Assembly (NCBI GenBank): GCA_018266555.1
Contig: JAFEAF010000001.1
Coordinates: 62,001-126,000, forward strand
From: Bacteroidota bacterium
GTDB lineage: Bacteria > Bacteroidota > Bacteroidia > Chitinophagales > Chitinophagaceae
Reading direction: 5' to 3'
DNA: 64,000 nucleotides
Of the stretch, positions 35,981 through 44,220 are shown piece after piece. Numbering within the stretch: position 1 is the stretch's first letter; every line of letters starts with the position of its first letter. The position numbers and the translations under genes are program-made. Below the pieces are notes generated by a model. That model had not been told where the DNA came from. It ran no database searches and saw only the letters and a program-made list of their open reading frames with translations.

Positions 35981-37648
35981 GTGCCTGTGGTTCCTGATAT
36001 ATGGAAAATGCTGGCAGGTGTAGCCATCTTCATGCTGGGCATGAATTTTTTGGAAGAAGGGTTGAGCCATCTTGTCGGCAGGTCATTTAAATTATTTTTA
36101 AAAAAACAAACATCAAATCGCTTTAAAGCAGTTTCCGGCGGAACTGTTGTGGCCGGTATTTTGCAAAGCAGTTCAATAGTGAACCTGATTGTACTGGCAT
36201 TTGTAGGAACAGGTGTTCTTGGAATACAAAATGCTTTAGCAATTATTCTGGGGGCTAATTTAGGAACAACAATCAGCAGCTGGATTGTTGCCACAATAGG
36301 CTTTAAGTTCAGTATTGAAAGTTTTGCTTTACCTATAACAGGTGTTTTCGGGGTTTTAATGATACTCTCAGATAAAGATAGTCGTTTCCGCCACTGGTGC
36401 CGGATGATTTTAGGATTTAGTTTCCTCTTCGTGGGTTTGAATTTTATGAGGGAAGGTTTTGAAAATGCTGTGCTGCATCTGGATCTCAACAGGATCAATC
36501 AACAACCGCTTGTTCTTTTTGTATTGGCAGGCTTTGTTATTACAGCAATGATTCAATCGAGTTCTGCCACCGTGGCCATTATATTAAGCGCTTTATATGT
36601 TGATGCCATCAGTTTGATAGCAGCAACAGCAGTTGTATTGGGCTCGGAAGCCGGAACTGCTGTAAAATTATTGATCGCTTCAGTTAAAGGGACTGCATCT
36701 AAAAAAAGAGTGGCTTTGGCTAATTTCTTGTTCAATGTTATCAATGTAGTACTCCTCTTTATTTTTTTAGTCCCGGTGAATTTTTTGATTTCGGAAGTGG
36801 TAGGGATCAGAGACAAACTTATCGCATTGGTCTTTTTTCAAAGTTTTGTAAACCTTTTCAGTATTCTACTTTTTTTACCTTTTTTAAACTGGATTGAAAT
36901 ATTGCTGGTAAAACACTTGTCCGGATCGGAAAAAGATACTTTATTTATTCATTCTGTGAAGGCTTCAGATTCGGAACTGGCATTGGCAACTTTGGAAAGG
37001 GAGACAAGGTATTTCATGTATCATATTGCCCGTTTTGTATTGAGTGCATTTGATCACCAGATAAATTTTGGCACTGAGCAGGAGCTACACAAAGGGTTTT
37101 TATCAAAAAACATAACAGAAAAATATGAATTTATTAAACAACTCCATGGAAAACTTTACAGCTATACCATTGAAATGGAACGCTATAATATGGATAAAGA
37201 ATTAATAATTCGCCTGCAGCAGTTAATTTCATCATCAAGGAATTCAATGTATGCAGCCAAAAACCTGAAAGATGCTCTTCCGGATATTGATCATCTGAGG
37301 AAATCCTCGAATGATTCAAAGTATGGATTTTATATACTAACAAGAGAAAAAATTGCAGTATTTTATGAAGCAGTTATTCAACTGCTGAATTCTAAAGAAA
37401 AAATGGGTGGTTTACATTCCTTAAGTTTATTGTACAGCTCTGTGCAAATAGGATATGCAGATGCATTGAAAACCCTATACCAAGACGGGAATTTGAAACG
37501 AATGAACGAAGTAGAATTTTCGACTTTGATCAATTTTAACCGGGAAATGTACACATTGGAAAAATCCATTCTCTTTGCGCTAAAAGATTTTCTGCTTCAT
37601 GAAAATGAAGCCAGGGCCTTTGATGACTTACCCGGGTTCATACGTTAA
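35981..37648 (+). CDS. Na/Pi cotransporter family protein with PhoU-like domain
   Basis: A 555-aa protein with two inverted membrane repeats, each holding the QSSS signature of Na+-phosphate cotransporters (Gln62-Ser65 in LQSSSIVNL, and IQSSSATVAI near 190). The C-terminal 220 residues are helical and PhoU-like (MYHIARFVLSAFDHQINFG). The start is a GTG at 35981 (MPVVPDIWKML). It lies 56 bp after thioredoxin and may share its transcript. The substrate is probably phosphate, but some members act otherwise. Confidence 0.85.
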   Translation: MPVVPDIWKMLAGVAIFMLGMNFLEEGLSHLVGRSFKLFLKKQTSNRFKAVSGGTVVAGILQSSSIVNLIVLAFVGTGVLGIQNALAIILGANLGTTISSWIVATIGFKFSIESFALPITGVFGVLMILSDKDSRFRHWCRMILGFSFLFVGLNFMREGFENAVLHLDLNRINQQPLVLFVLAGFVITAMIQSSSATVAIILSALYVDAISLIAATAVVLGSEAGTAVKLLIASVKGTASKKRVALANFLFNVINVVLLFIFLVPVNFLISEVVGIRDKLIALVFFQSFVNLFSILLFLPFLNWIEILLVKHLSGSEKDTLFIHSVKASDSELALATLERETRYFMYHIARFVLSAFDHQINFGTEQELHKGFLSKNITEKYEFIKQLHGKLYSYTIEMERYNMDKELIIRLQQLISSSRNSMYAAKNLKDALPDIDHLRKSSNDSKYGFYILTREKIAVFYEAVIQLLNSKEKMGGLHSLSLLYSSVQIGYADALKTLYQDGNLKRMNEVEFSTLINFNREMYTLEKSILFALKDFLLHENEARAFDDLPGFIR

Positions 37649-37821
37649 TAAATTTATTTTTGAAATAAGCGGGATGCATAAAACATATTTGATCTCAGTC
37701 CAGAAAACATGATTAAAATAGTCCATCAGGCTAACGTATGTCATAAAAAACAGTAACCTGGAATTTTACCTTTCTGCTGTTTTCTAACCGGAAGCCATTT
37801 TATTTTGTTGTATTAGAATTT

Positions 37822-38859
37822 ATGATTTCAACCCCTTCATTTAATCACCAGCTCAGGCAGATTGTCACCCTTTCTTTATTGGTACTGATGATTTTTCTTG
37901 CTATTAATGAGCTCTATATTTTCCTGCCGGGTTTGCTGGGAGCTCTAACTTTGTACATACTTGCCCGAAACAGTTACTTTCAACTGGTGTATCATCGCAA
38001 ATGGAGAAAAGGATGGACAGCAGGATTATATCTTCTTATGTTTTTCCTTTTGCCGGCTTCTCTGGTGTATTTTACTTTTTCATTGCTGGAAAAACAATTG
38101 CATCCTTTTTTGAACAATCCGGTTTCTATGTTTGAAAAAGCCAAGGAAGCTATCAATAGTGTACAACAAAAGGCCGGAGTTATACTCATCTCTGAGGAAA
38201 CACTTAATGAATTTCAAAAGAAACTATCCGTTCTTCTTACTCAACTTTTAAATGATACAGTAAACCTGATATTAAACCAGGTAATTCTCCTTTTTGTATT
38301 GTATTATATGCTGATTCATGGCAAAGAAATGGAATCTTACCTGGCACGGACGATTCCATTAAAGAAAACAAACGTCAATCTTCTGGCAAATGAAACCGGG
38401 CGACTGGTAAAAGCAAGTGCCCTGGGAATACCATTGATTTCTCTTATCCAGGGAATCACTGCTATGATCGGTTATATCGTTTTTGGTTTACAGGATTATG
38501 TTTTATGGGGATTCCTTACCGGAATTTTTGCTTTTTTCCCGGTGGTGGGAACGATGATCATCTGGGTGCCGCTGGTACTGTATATGTATATGGGAGGAGA
38601 TACCTGGAATGCTACAGGATTATTTTTTTATAGTTTAATTGTCACGGGCAACATTGATTATATCTCACGGATTACTATATTAAAAAAGCTTGGCCAGGTT
38701 CATCCTGTTATAACCGTATTAGGTGTCATTGTAGGCCTGGGTTTATTTGGGTTTATAGGACTTGTCTTTGGACCCTTGCTGGTAAACTATATTGTTGTTG
38801 TTTTTAAAATTTATATAAACGAGTTCATTGAGAATAGTACAGGGGAGGCGGCAAAATAA
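37822..38859 (+). CDS. AI-2E family transporter (UPF0118 permease)
   Basis: A 345-aa inner-membrane protein with about eight hydrophobic segments. The conserved C-terminal half has GIPLISLIQGITAMIGYIVFGLQDYVLWGFLTGIFAFFPVVGTMIIWVPL and a final LVFGPLLVNYIVV, matching the AI-2E/PerM family (autoinducer export, Na+/H+ antiport or unknown). There is no Fnr-like box in the 173-bp gap before it, so it may be read from the thioredoxin operon. Confidence 0.85.
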   Translation: MISTPSFNHQLRQIVTLSLLVLMIFLAINELYIFLPGLLGALTLYILARNSYFQLVYHRKWRKGWTAGLYLLMFFLLPASLVYFTFSLLEKQLHPFLNNPVSMFEKAKEAINSVQQKAGVILISEETLNEFQKKLSVLLTQLLNDTVNLILNQVILLFVLYYMLIHGKEMESYLARTIPLKKTNVNLLANETGRLVKASALGIPLISLIQGITAMIGYIVFGLQDYVLWGFLTGIFAFFPVVGTMIIWVPLVLYMYMGGDTWNATGLFFYSLIVTGNIDYISRITILKKLGQVHPVITVLGVIVGLGLFGFIGLVFGPLLVNYIVVVFKIYINEFIENSTGEAAK

Positions 38860-38919
38860 TATTTGCAAATAAAATTTTCGAATTTTCTTGCAAAAAACGG
38901 AAAAGCAGGTTGCATTTTA

Positions 38920-39243
38920 TTATTCTTTCCGGTGTAGAATTTTATCAATGAGGGTTTCGATGCCCTCTGATGCCCGGTCTGCCAAATGGCTTATTATTTT
39001 ATCAATCCCATTCCGGACCTTTTCATTCTCCCAGATTGAACTGAATATTTTTTCTTTTAATTTTTCTTTACCGGATTCTTTTGCTTCAGATTTGCTGAAT
39101 ACGGAATTGACAGCCATGGATGCATAATTCTTTTGTAAATAATCCAGGTTATTTTCAAGATTGCTTTCATATTTTTTTGCATCCTGGCGCAGCCGGTAAA
39201 TTTCCTTTTCCAGGGCATCCAGAGATTTAATTTTTGTAGCCAT
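38920..39243 (-). CDS. Coiled-coil protein of unknown function (107 aa)
   Basis: A charged, helical protein with heptad-like repeats: LDALEKEIYRLRQDAKKYESNLENNLDYLQKNYASM, then KEKLKEKIFSSIWENEKVRNGIDKI. No membrane segment and no family recognised. It is 24 bp downstream of the holin-like gene, so the two are one minus-strand unit under the box at 39684. Confidence 0.65.
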   Translation of the reverse strand: MATKIKSLDALEKEIYRLRQDAKKYESNLENNLDYLQKNYASMAVNSVFSKSEAKESGKEKLKEKIFSSIWENEKVRNGIDKIISHLADRASEGIETLIDKILHRKE

Positions 39244-39267
39244 AACGGGTTTAATTAGCAGTTAAAG

Positions 39268-39639
39268 TTAATTTTCATCATCAGCGGTTTCTTCTGATTG
39301 GCTGATAAAAGTCCTGATTACAGGGTTTACAAATAATGATTTTCTGAATAAAGCCAGTAATATGATAACGATAAAAATGATTCCTGTGGTAATGCTGAAA
39401 CCGGCAATAAAACTGCCTGTTATTTGACTGAACCATAAACTTAATACTACACCTAGAAAAATAATGAAAAGAAACAGGAGGAATAATGAAATCATGATCC
39501 ATAAAAAATACCCAGCTGATTTTGACAATAGACGTACGGCACGCAGCCGGTATATTTTCAATCTTGTTTCAAAATACTCCCGGAGGAGGTTTGTATTTTC
39601 TTTAAAAAAGGATCCCAGGTTTTCCTGATTGTTACTCAT
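39268..39639 (-). CDS. Holin-like (Phage_holin_3_6 type) membrane protein
   Basis: A 123-aa protein with two strong membrane segments (about 45-68 and 75-98) between charged ends; FFKENTNLLREYFETRLKIYRLRAVRLLSKSAGYFL is typical of the phage-holin-superfamily-3 proteins found in stress loci of Bacteroidota and Actinobacteria. No phage genes are near, so a lytic role is unlikely; membrane stress tolerance is a guess. An Fnr-like box lies 44 nt upstream. Confidence 0.7.
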   Translation of the reverse strand: MSNNQENLGSFFKENTNLLREYFETRLKIYRLRAVRLLSKSAGYFLWIMISLFLLFLFIIFLGVVLSLWFSQITGSFIAGFSITTGIIFIVIILLALFRKSLFVNPVIRTFISQSEETADDEN

Positions 39640-39651
39640 ACAAATTTTTTA

Positions 39652-39695
39652 TAAAAATAAAGCCGGGTTCTATCTCAAGTATATGACTCTGCTCA
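39652..39695 (-). promoter_or_regulatory. Fnr-like box and -7 element for the holin-like gene
   Basis: TGACTCTGCTCA (39684-39695). On the minus strand TATTTTTA (39652-39659) fits TAnnTTTG at 7 of 8, centred 34 bp from the box centre, 44 nt from box to ATG. Confidence 0.7.
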
Positions 39696-39781
39696 TCCTG
39701 CAGATTGACATTGTGTAATAGTAATGGGACAAGTATTCCCAAAGCATAACCAGGGTTATTCGTAACTAGTCGGGAAATTAC

Positions 39782-39847
39782 TGAGAACTATCAAATTTTC
39801 AGGTGATGATGGTCAGTGTTTCAGAAGGTGATACATTAATAAATTTG
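39782..39847 (+). promoter_or_regulatory. Tandem Fnr-like boxes with perfect -7 element (baeRF3 gene)
   Basis: TGAGAACTATCA (39782-39793) and TGATGATGGTCA (39804-39815), centres exactly 22 bp apart. TAAATTTG (39840-39847) is a perfect -7 element centred 34 bp from the proximal box. The proximal box ends 48 nt before the ATG. Confidence 0.8.
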
Positions 39848-39863
39848 AATTAAACTATTTGTT

Positions 39864-40961
39864 ATGTCTTCAAAATTATTATCCGGTGCAGAAGAAATGT
39901 TGCAGGCTGTTACATATACACCTTGTGTTTCTATTATTATGCCATTCGAGCCAAAGATGTCTTTGAAATCAGAATTGGAGTACAGGCTGAAAATTGCAGT
40001 AAAAAAAGTAGATATTGAATTACTTGCGGCTTACCCGGCAGAAAGGGAAAAGACTATAATTAACCGGTTAAAATATTTAATAAGCAACCTGGATTACCAT
40101 ACCCATAAAAAAAGTATTGCCCTGTTTATTTCACCGGTTATTGAAAAAGTGTTTTATCTGGATTTCCCGGTTGAAGAAAAAATCATTATTGACGATTCAT
40201 TTGAAATACGTGACCTGGTTTACAATAAAAAGGAAATTCACAAATATCTTGTTTTGGTATTAAGCGCAAAAAGAACCAGGATTTATTTAGGGACTTTTTC
40301 AACATTTGTCCGTATCGTTTCAAATTTGCCGGATCATGTTGCTGCATATTTAAATGATAGCCCGGAACAGGTTTCTAATTTCTCTGATGCGTCCAGCCGC
40401 AAGGAAGTGATGCTGGGAAAATTTTTACGCCACACTGATGCGGGATTGAGCATTATACTTAATGCATATTCTCTGCCTCTCTTTGTTATAGGAACAGACC
40501 GGGTGATTGGACATTTCAAAAAAATTACTCATAATGAAAAGCGAATCAGGGGGTATGTGCGTGGTAATTACGATGATGCTACTGAAGATGAATTGTATAA
40601 AGCCATAAAGCCCCAGATAGCAAATTGGAAAAAAGTAAAACAACAATATCTCTTACAGCAATTAGATGCCGCTGCCGGAAGCAAAAAACTGGTGTCGGGT
40701 ATGGAGAATGTATGGAGAGAAGCCATGAATAAAAAAGGGAAATTATTGGTAGTTGAAAAAAATTATATTTACCAGGCATTTCCCGGAATGAGCCCTGATT
40801 TTATTTATGTCGAGCAAAACATGTCTACGAAAGATATATTTATTAAAGATGCTGTGGATGATGTAATAGAGAAAATATTGGAAAATGGGGGGGATGTAGA
40901 ATTTGTGGATCCGGGTGTATTGAAGGATTATGAGAAAATAGCTTTGATTCTTTATTATTAA
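39864..40961 (+). CDS. baeRF3-like protein (archaeo-eukaryotic release factor-like)
   Basis: A 365-aa protein matching the bacterial archaeo-eukaryotic-release-factor-like family 3: an N-terminal domain of about 130 residues (VSIIMPFEPKM, IIDDSFEIRDLVYN), a middle KYLVLVLSAKRTRIYLG domain and a C-terminal RNase-H-like or eL30-like domain ending in VEFVDPGVLKDYEKIALILYY. The eRF1 GGQ motif is absent. The family is proposed to act in ribosome or translational stress; no reaction is proven. The promoter carries two Fnr-like boxes. A decayed bacterioferritin gene lies just downstream. Confidence 0.65.
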   Translation: MSSKLLSGAEEMLQAVTYTPCVSIIMPFEPKMSLKSELEYRLKIAVKKVDIELLAAYPAEREKTIINRLKYLISNLDYHTHKKSIALFISPVIEKVFYLDFPVEEKIIIDDSFEIRDLVYNKKEIHKYLVLVLSAKRTRIYLGTFSTFVRIVSNLPDHVAAYLNDSPEQVSNFSDASSRKEVMLGKFLRHTDAGLSIILNAYSLPLFVIGTDRVIGHFKKITHNEKRIRGYVRGNYDDATEDELYKAIKPQIANWKKVKQQYLLQQLDAAAGSKKLVSGMENVWREAMNKKGKLLVVEKNYIYQAFPGMSPDFIYVEQNMSTKDIFIKDAVDDVIEKILENGGDVEFVDPGVLKDYEKIALILYY

Positions 40962-40985
40962 ATAATTTAAACAGGATTTATATAA

Positions 40986-41445
40986 GGACATAACACCGTT
41001 AACAAAGAATTAAACAAATTGCTGGCCGATGAACTTTCTTCAATCGGGCAATACATAATGCATTCCGGAATGTGTGCTAACCGGGGATATAGGAAATTGC
41101 ATGATGCGGTAAAAAAAGAGCCTTTGAAGAAATGAAACATGATGAAAAACTGATTGAAAGTATTTTGTTCCTGGAAGGCATATCGGCCAGAAATGGAATG
41201 AAAAAATATCTATAGGAAAAGTTGTGAAGCAGCAATTCAAAAATGATCAGGAAGCGTAAGCTAAAGCAAATCAGTCTAACAATAAACGAATCCCTGTGTG
41301 CTCCGAAACTGGAGATCAAGACAGTGCTGAATTACTGAAATCTGTTTTAATAGGTGAAGAAATGCTTCTTGATTGGCTTGAGGTGCAGCTTAGCCTGATC
41401 AAATAAATCGGAAGTAAAAATTATGTAGCCGGAATGCCGGGCTAA
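40986..41445 (+). pseudogene. bfr: Bacterioferritin pseudogene
   Basis: Translating the 570-bp gap in pieces recovers bacterioferritin. In frame from about 40989 it reads NKELNKLLADELSSIGQYIM, HSGMCANRGYRKLHDAVKK. A one-base loss in the A-run at 41111-41117 shifts the frame, and the next frame reads AFEEMKHDEKLIESILFLEG. A second shift near 41195-41212 leads to IGKVVKQQFKNDQEA, stop (TAA 41257), and then RIPVCSETGDQDSAELLKSV, LIGEEMLLDWLEVQLSLI. Another stop (TAA 41404) precedes the family C-terminus IGSKNYVAGMPG. There is no in-frame ATG. Intact bacterioferritin would be a ferroxidase/iron store. The rest of the gap up to 41534 holds the mla promoter. Confidence 0.9.
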
Positions 41446-41475
41446 ATATGCATTGATAATAATCACCTCCGCAAC

Positions 41476-41518
41476 TGACCTGTTTCATCATTATCAGGGA
41501 TTAAATACTTCAGATTTG
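41476..41518 (+). promoter_or_regulatory. Fnr-like box and -7 element of the mla operon
   Basis: TGACCTGTTTCA (41476-41487) lies 47 nt before the ATG. CAGATTTG (41511-41518) fits the -7 consensus at 7 of 8 positions, centred 33 bp from the box. Confidence 0.7.
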
Positions 41519-41534
41519 TAATCAAAACTTTACT

Positions 41535-42305
41535 ATGGTTTTGCCTGCAAAAACTGCCCGGTTCTTTCAGGAAACAGGTGATGTTGCAAAATTCACCGGT
41601 CGTTTTTTTTCACAATGGTTCAGGCCAAGGTATGAAGTAACTGAATTTTTCCGTCAGTGTTTTGTGATTGGATATAAATCATTACCTCTTATCGGGCTTA
41701 CAGGCTTTATAATGGGATTAGTACTTACTATGCAATTAAGGCCGTCTCTTGTAGAATATGGAGTCGAATCACAATTGCCTGCTATGGTAGGTATTGCTAT
41801 TGTCAGGGAAATTGGCCCTGTAATCATGGCCCTCATATTTGCAGGCAAGATTGGCAGTAGCATAGGAGCTGAGTTGGGATCTATGAAAGTGACGGAGCAG
41901 ATAGATGCTATGGAAGTATCTGGAACCAATCCATTCAAATATCTTGTTGTTACCAGGGTGTTTGCTGCAACAATGATGTTGCCTGTATTAGTGCTTTTGG
42001 GCGATGCCATTTCATTGTATGGTTCATATCTTGGTGTAAATATCCGGGGTATTACCAGTTTTCGTTTATACTGGGCTCAGATATTCGACAATCTTGCTTT
42101 CAGTGATGTAATCCCGGCATTTATTAAAACATTTTTTTTCGGATTTGCTGTTGGTATCATTGGATCCTATAAAGGATTTCATTCAAGCAAAGGCACTGAA
42201 GGGGTGGGGCGGTCAGCTAATTCAGCTGTTGTGGTTTCTTCTATTCTAATTTTTATCATTGATCTGATTGCCGTACAGATTACAGATCTGTTGGGCTTTA
42301 ATTAA
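41535..42305 (+). CDS. mlaE: MlaE/YrbE family lipid ABC transporter permease
   Basis: A 256-aa inner-membrane permease with about six membrane segments. Family motifs: GLTGFIMGLVLTMQLRPSLVEYG, ALIFAGKIGSSIGAELGSMKVTEQIDAMEVSGTNP and IIGSYKGFHSSKGTEGVGRSANSAVV. In proteobacteria MlaE works with MlaF (ATPase) and MlaD (MCE) to move phospholipids between membranes. Here it is followed directly by those two genes. No MlaB or MlaC is present. Confidence 0.92.
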   Translation: MVLPAKTARFFQETGDVAKFTGRFFSQWFRPRYEVTEFFRQCFVIGYKSLPLIGLTGFIMGLVLTMQLRPSLVEYGVESQLPAMVGIAIVREIGPVIMALIFAGKIGSSIGAELGSMKVTEQIDAMEVSGTNPFKYLVVTRVFAATMMLPVLVLLGDAISLYGSYLGVNIRGITSFRLYWAQIFDNLAFSDVIPAFIKTFFFGFAVGIIGSYKGFHSSKGTEGVGRSANSAVVVSSILIFIIDLIAVQITDLLGFN

Positions 42306-42306
42306 T

Positions 42307-43083
42307 ATGACAGAAGAATTATTCATACCTGAATCGGCTCTGATTAAAAAGAGGAGCGATGAAGTAATATCAGTCAGGAACCTGTATAAGTCGTTTGGTA
42401 AAAATAAAGTGCTGATTGATTTTAGTGCCAGTTTGTATGCAGGAGAAAATGTAGTGGTTCTTGGAAAATCAGGTTCGGGAAAATCGGTACTTATTAAATG
42501 TAATATCGGCCTTATACGGCCGGACCAGGGAAGTATAGAAGTGCTGGGAAAAAGAATTTTAGAGTTAGAGCAGGATGAACTGGATAAAATAAGGGCAAAA
42601 GTGGGATTCCTGTTTCAGAGTAATGCACTTTATGATTCCATGACAGTCAGAGAAAATCTTGAATTTCAATTGCGGCGGCACCGGATAAAAATTTCGCAAC
42701 AGGAAGTAGATGAGTTAGTAAAAAATACATTGGAAGATGTTGGTTTAGTACATACTATTGATATGATGCCGGTAGAATTATCCGGTGGCATGCGAAAAAG
42801 AATTGCATTGGCCCGCACCCTGATCCTGAAACCGGAAATTATATTATATGATGAACCCACAACCGGGTTGGATCCGATCACCGGCAAAGGAATCATAGAA
42901 CTGATGTTGGCCATACAGAATAAATACAAGTCTTCTTCAATCATCATCTCTCATGATATGAATTGTGTAAGAATGGTTTCCGACCGGGTGATTATGCTGA
43001 TTGATGGGGCATGCTATGCAGAAGGAACCTATGAAGAAATAATAAAAATGAATGATCCTAAAATAAAAGAATTTTTCGAATGA
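42307..43083 (+). CDS. mlaF: MlaF-type ABC transporter ATP-binding protein
   Basis: A 258-aa ABC ATPase. Walker A GKSGSGKS (53-60), Q-loop FLFQSNALYDSMTV, signature LSGGMRKRIALARTL, Walker B ILYDEPTTGLDP, and H-loop IIISHDMN. The ATG at 42307 overlaps nothing and sits 1 bp after the mlaE stop; an upstream open frame inside mlaE is not the start. It powers the MlaE permease. Confidence 0.92.
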   Translation: MTEELFIPESALIKKRSDEVISVRNLYKSFGKNKVLIDFSASLYAGENVVVLGKSGSGKSVLIKCNIGLIRPDQGSIEVLGKRILELEQDELDKIRAKVGFLFQSNALYDSMTVRENLEFQLRRHRIKISQQEVDELVKNTLEDVGLVHTIDMMPVELSGGMRKRIALARTLILKPEIILYDEPTTGLDPITGKGIIELMLAIQNKYKSSSIIISHDMNCVRMVSDRVIMLIDGACYAEGTYEEIIKMNDPKIKEFFE

Positions 43084-43102
43084 GGTTACTCTATATAAAC
43101 TT

Positions 43103-44107
43103 ATGAATAAAAAAATATCAACAAATATCAAGCTGGGCATATTTGTATTAAGTGGGATGGTTTTTCTTATCCTGATGTTGTACATGATCGGGAAAAACCA
43201 AAACCTCTTTGGTTCAACGTTTGAATTAAAAGCACGATTCCGGAATGTACAGGGCCTGAGGCCAGGCAATAATATTCGTTATTCCGGAATTCAGGCGGGA
43301 ACAGTTAAGAAACTCAATATTCTTAATGACACTACTATTGAAGTGGTGATGCTGGTGGACCTGAAAATGAAAGATTACATACGCAAAAGTGCTGTTGCTT
43401 CTATAGGAACAGATGGTTTAATGGGAAACAAGCTTGTAAATATAAATCCTTCTGGCGAACCCGGTTCCCTGGTTGAAGATGGAGATGTTTTGTCAATTCG
43501 TAAACCGGTAAATACTGATGATTTATTAGAGACGTTGGCAAACACCAATCATGATGTTGCCATTATTGCTGCGCAGTTAAAAATTACTGTTCAACGGATC
43601 AATAACAGCACGGCTGCCTGGAAAATTTTAAATGATGAAAGTCTCCCGCAGAATATTCACAGTTCGGTAGCTCAAATCAGAACGGCTACTGCAAAAGCAG
43701 TGGACATGGTAAATAATCTTAATACACTGGTCACTGGTGTAAAGGAAGGCAAAGGTTCGCTTGGAGCAATACTTAGGGATACTTCTTTTGCACATAACCT
43801 GAATGAAGCCATATTGAAAATAAAAAATGTCAGTGAGGATGCTGATTCTTTAACTTCAGAATTAAACAAAGTGGTGCAACAGTTCCGGGATGAAAGTATG
43901 AATGGCAGCGGAACAATCACTGCTTTATTGAAAGATTCTGTGATGGCAAAAAATGTTACTAAAAGTCTTGACAATATTCAGAAAGGCACAGAAGGTTTTA
44001 ATGAAATCATGAATGCCGTTAAAAAAAATTTTCTCTTCAGGAGCTATTTCCGGAAACGGGAGAAGCAAAAGAGAAATGAATCGGTTCAGCTTCCTGCCAT
44101 TCAATAA
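43103..44107 (+). CDS. mlaD: MCE domain protein (MlaD family)
   Basis: A 334-aa substrate-binding component: one N-terminal membrane helix (LGIFVLSGMVFLILMLYMIG), a single MCE domain at about 38-120 (LKARFRNVQGLRPGNNIRYSGIQAGTVKKL, SIGTDGLMGNKLVNI), then a long helical region at about 150-310 that probably forms a needle or hexamer coil. It is periplasmic. It is longer than E. coli MlaD and closer to Bacteroidota Mla-type MCE proteins. Last gene of the three-gene operon. Confidence 0.9.
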   Translation: MNKKISTNIKLGIFVLSGMVFLILMLYMIGKNQNLFGSTFELKARFRNVQGLRPGNNIRYSGIQAGTVKKLNILNDTTIEVVMLVDLKMKDYIRKSAVASIGTDGLMGNKLVNINPSGEPGSLVEDGDVLSIRKPVNTDDLLETLANTNHDVAIIAAQLKITVQRINNSTAAWKILNDESLPQNIHSSVAQIRTATAKAVDMVNNLNTLVTGVKEGKGSLGAILRDTSFAHNLNEAILKIKNVSEDADSLTSELNKVVQQFRDESMNGSGTITALLKDSVMAKNVTKSLDNIQKGTEGFNEIMNAVKKNFLFRSYFRKREKQKRNESVQLPAIQ

Positions 44108-44115
44108 TCATTTGG

Positions 44116-44150
44116 TTGATATCTGTCAAACCGGTATTTGATAAATATCA
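44116..44150 (+). promoter_or_regulatory. Tandem Fnr-like boxes upstream of the SDR gene
   Basis: TTGATATCTGTCAA (44116-44129, a full TTGA-N6-TCAA) and TGATAAATATCA (44139-44150), centres exactly 22 bp apart, as at 39782. CATCTTTG (44149-44156) is a possible -7 element for the distal box. The second box ends 70 nt before the ATG. Confidence 0.75.
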
Positions 44151-44220
44151 TCTTTGATTTTTTAAAAATGATTCAAATTCAGGTTTTGCAAGACAAGATG
44201 CTTTAATAAAAAATACAATT

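Noticed and set aside
35959-36498. 179-codon minus-strand open frame
   Set aside because: Antisense to the Na/Pi cotransporter gene, Lys/Pro-rich product with no family; the sense frame carries the QSSS motifs.
39268-39639. Prophage remnant, because of the holin-like gene
   Set aside because: No other phage gene, integrase or attachment repeat is nearby; the protein belongs to a group also found in stress loci.
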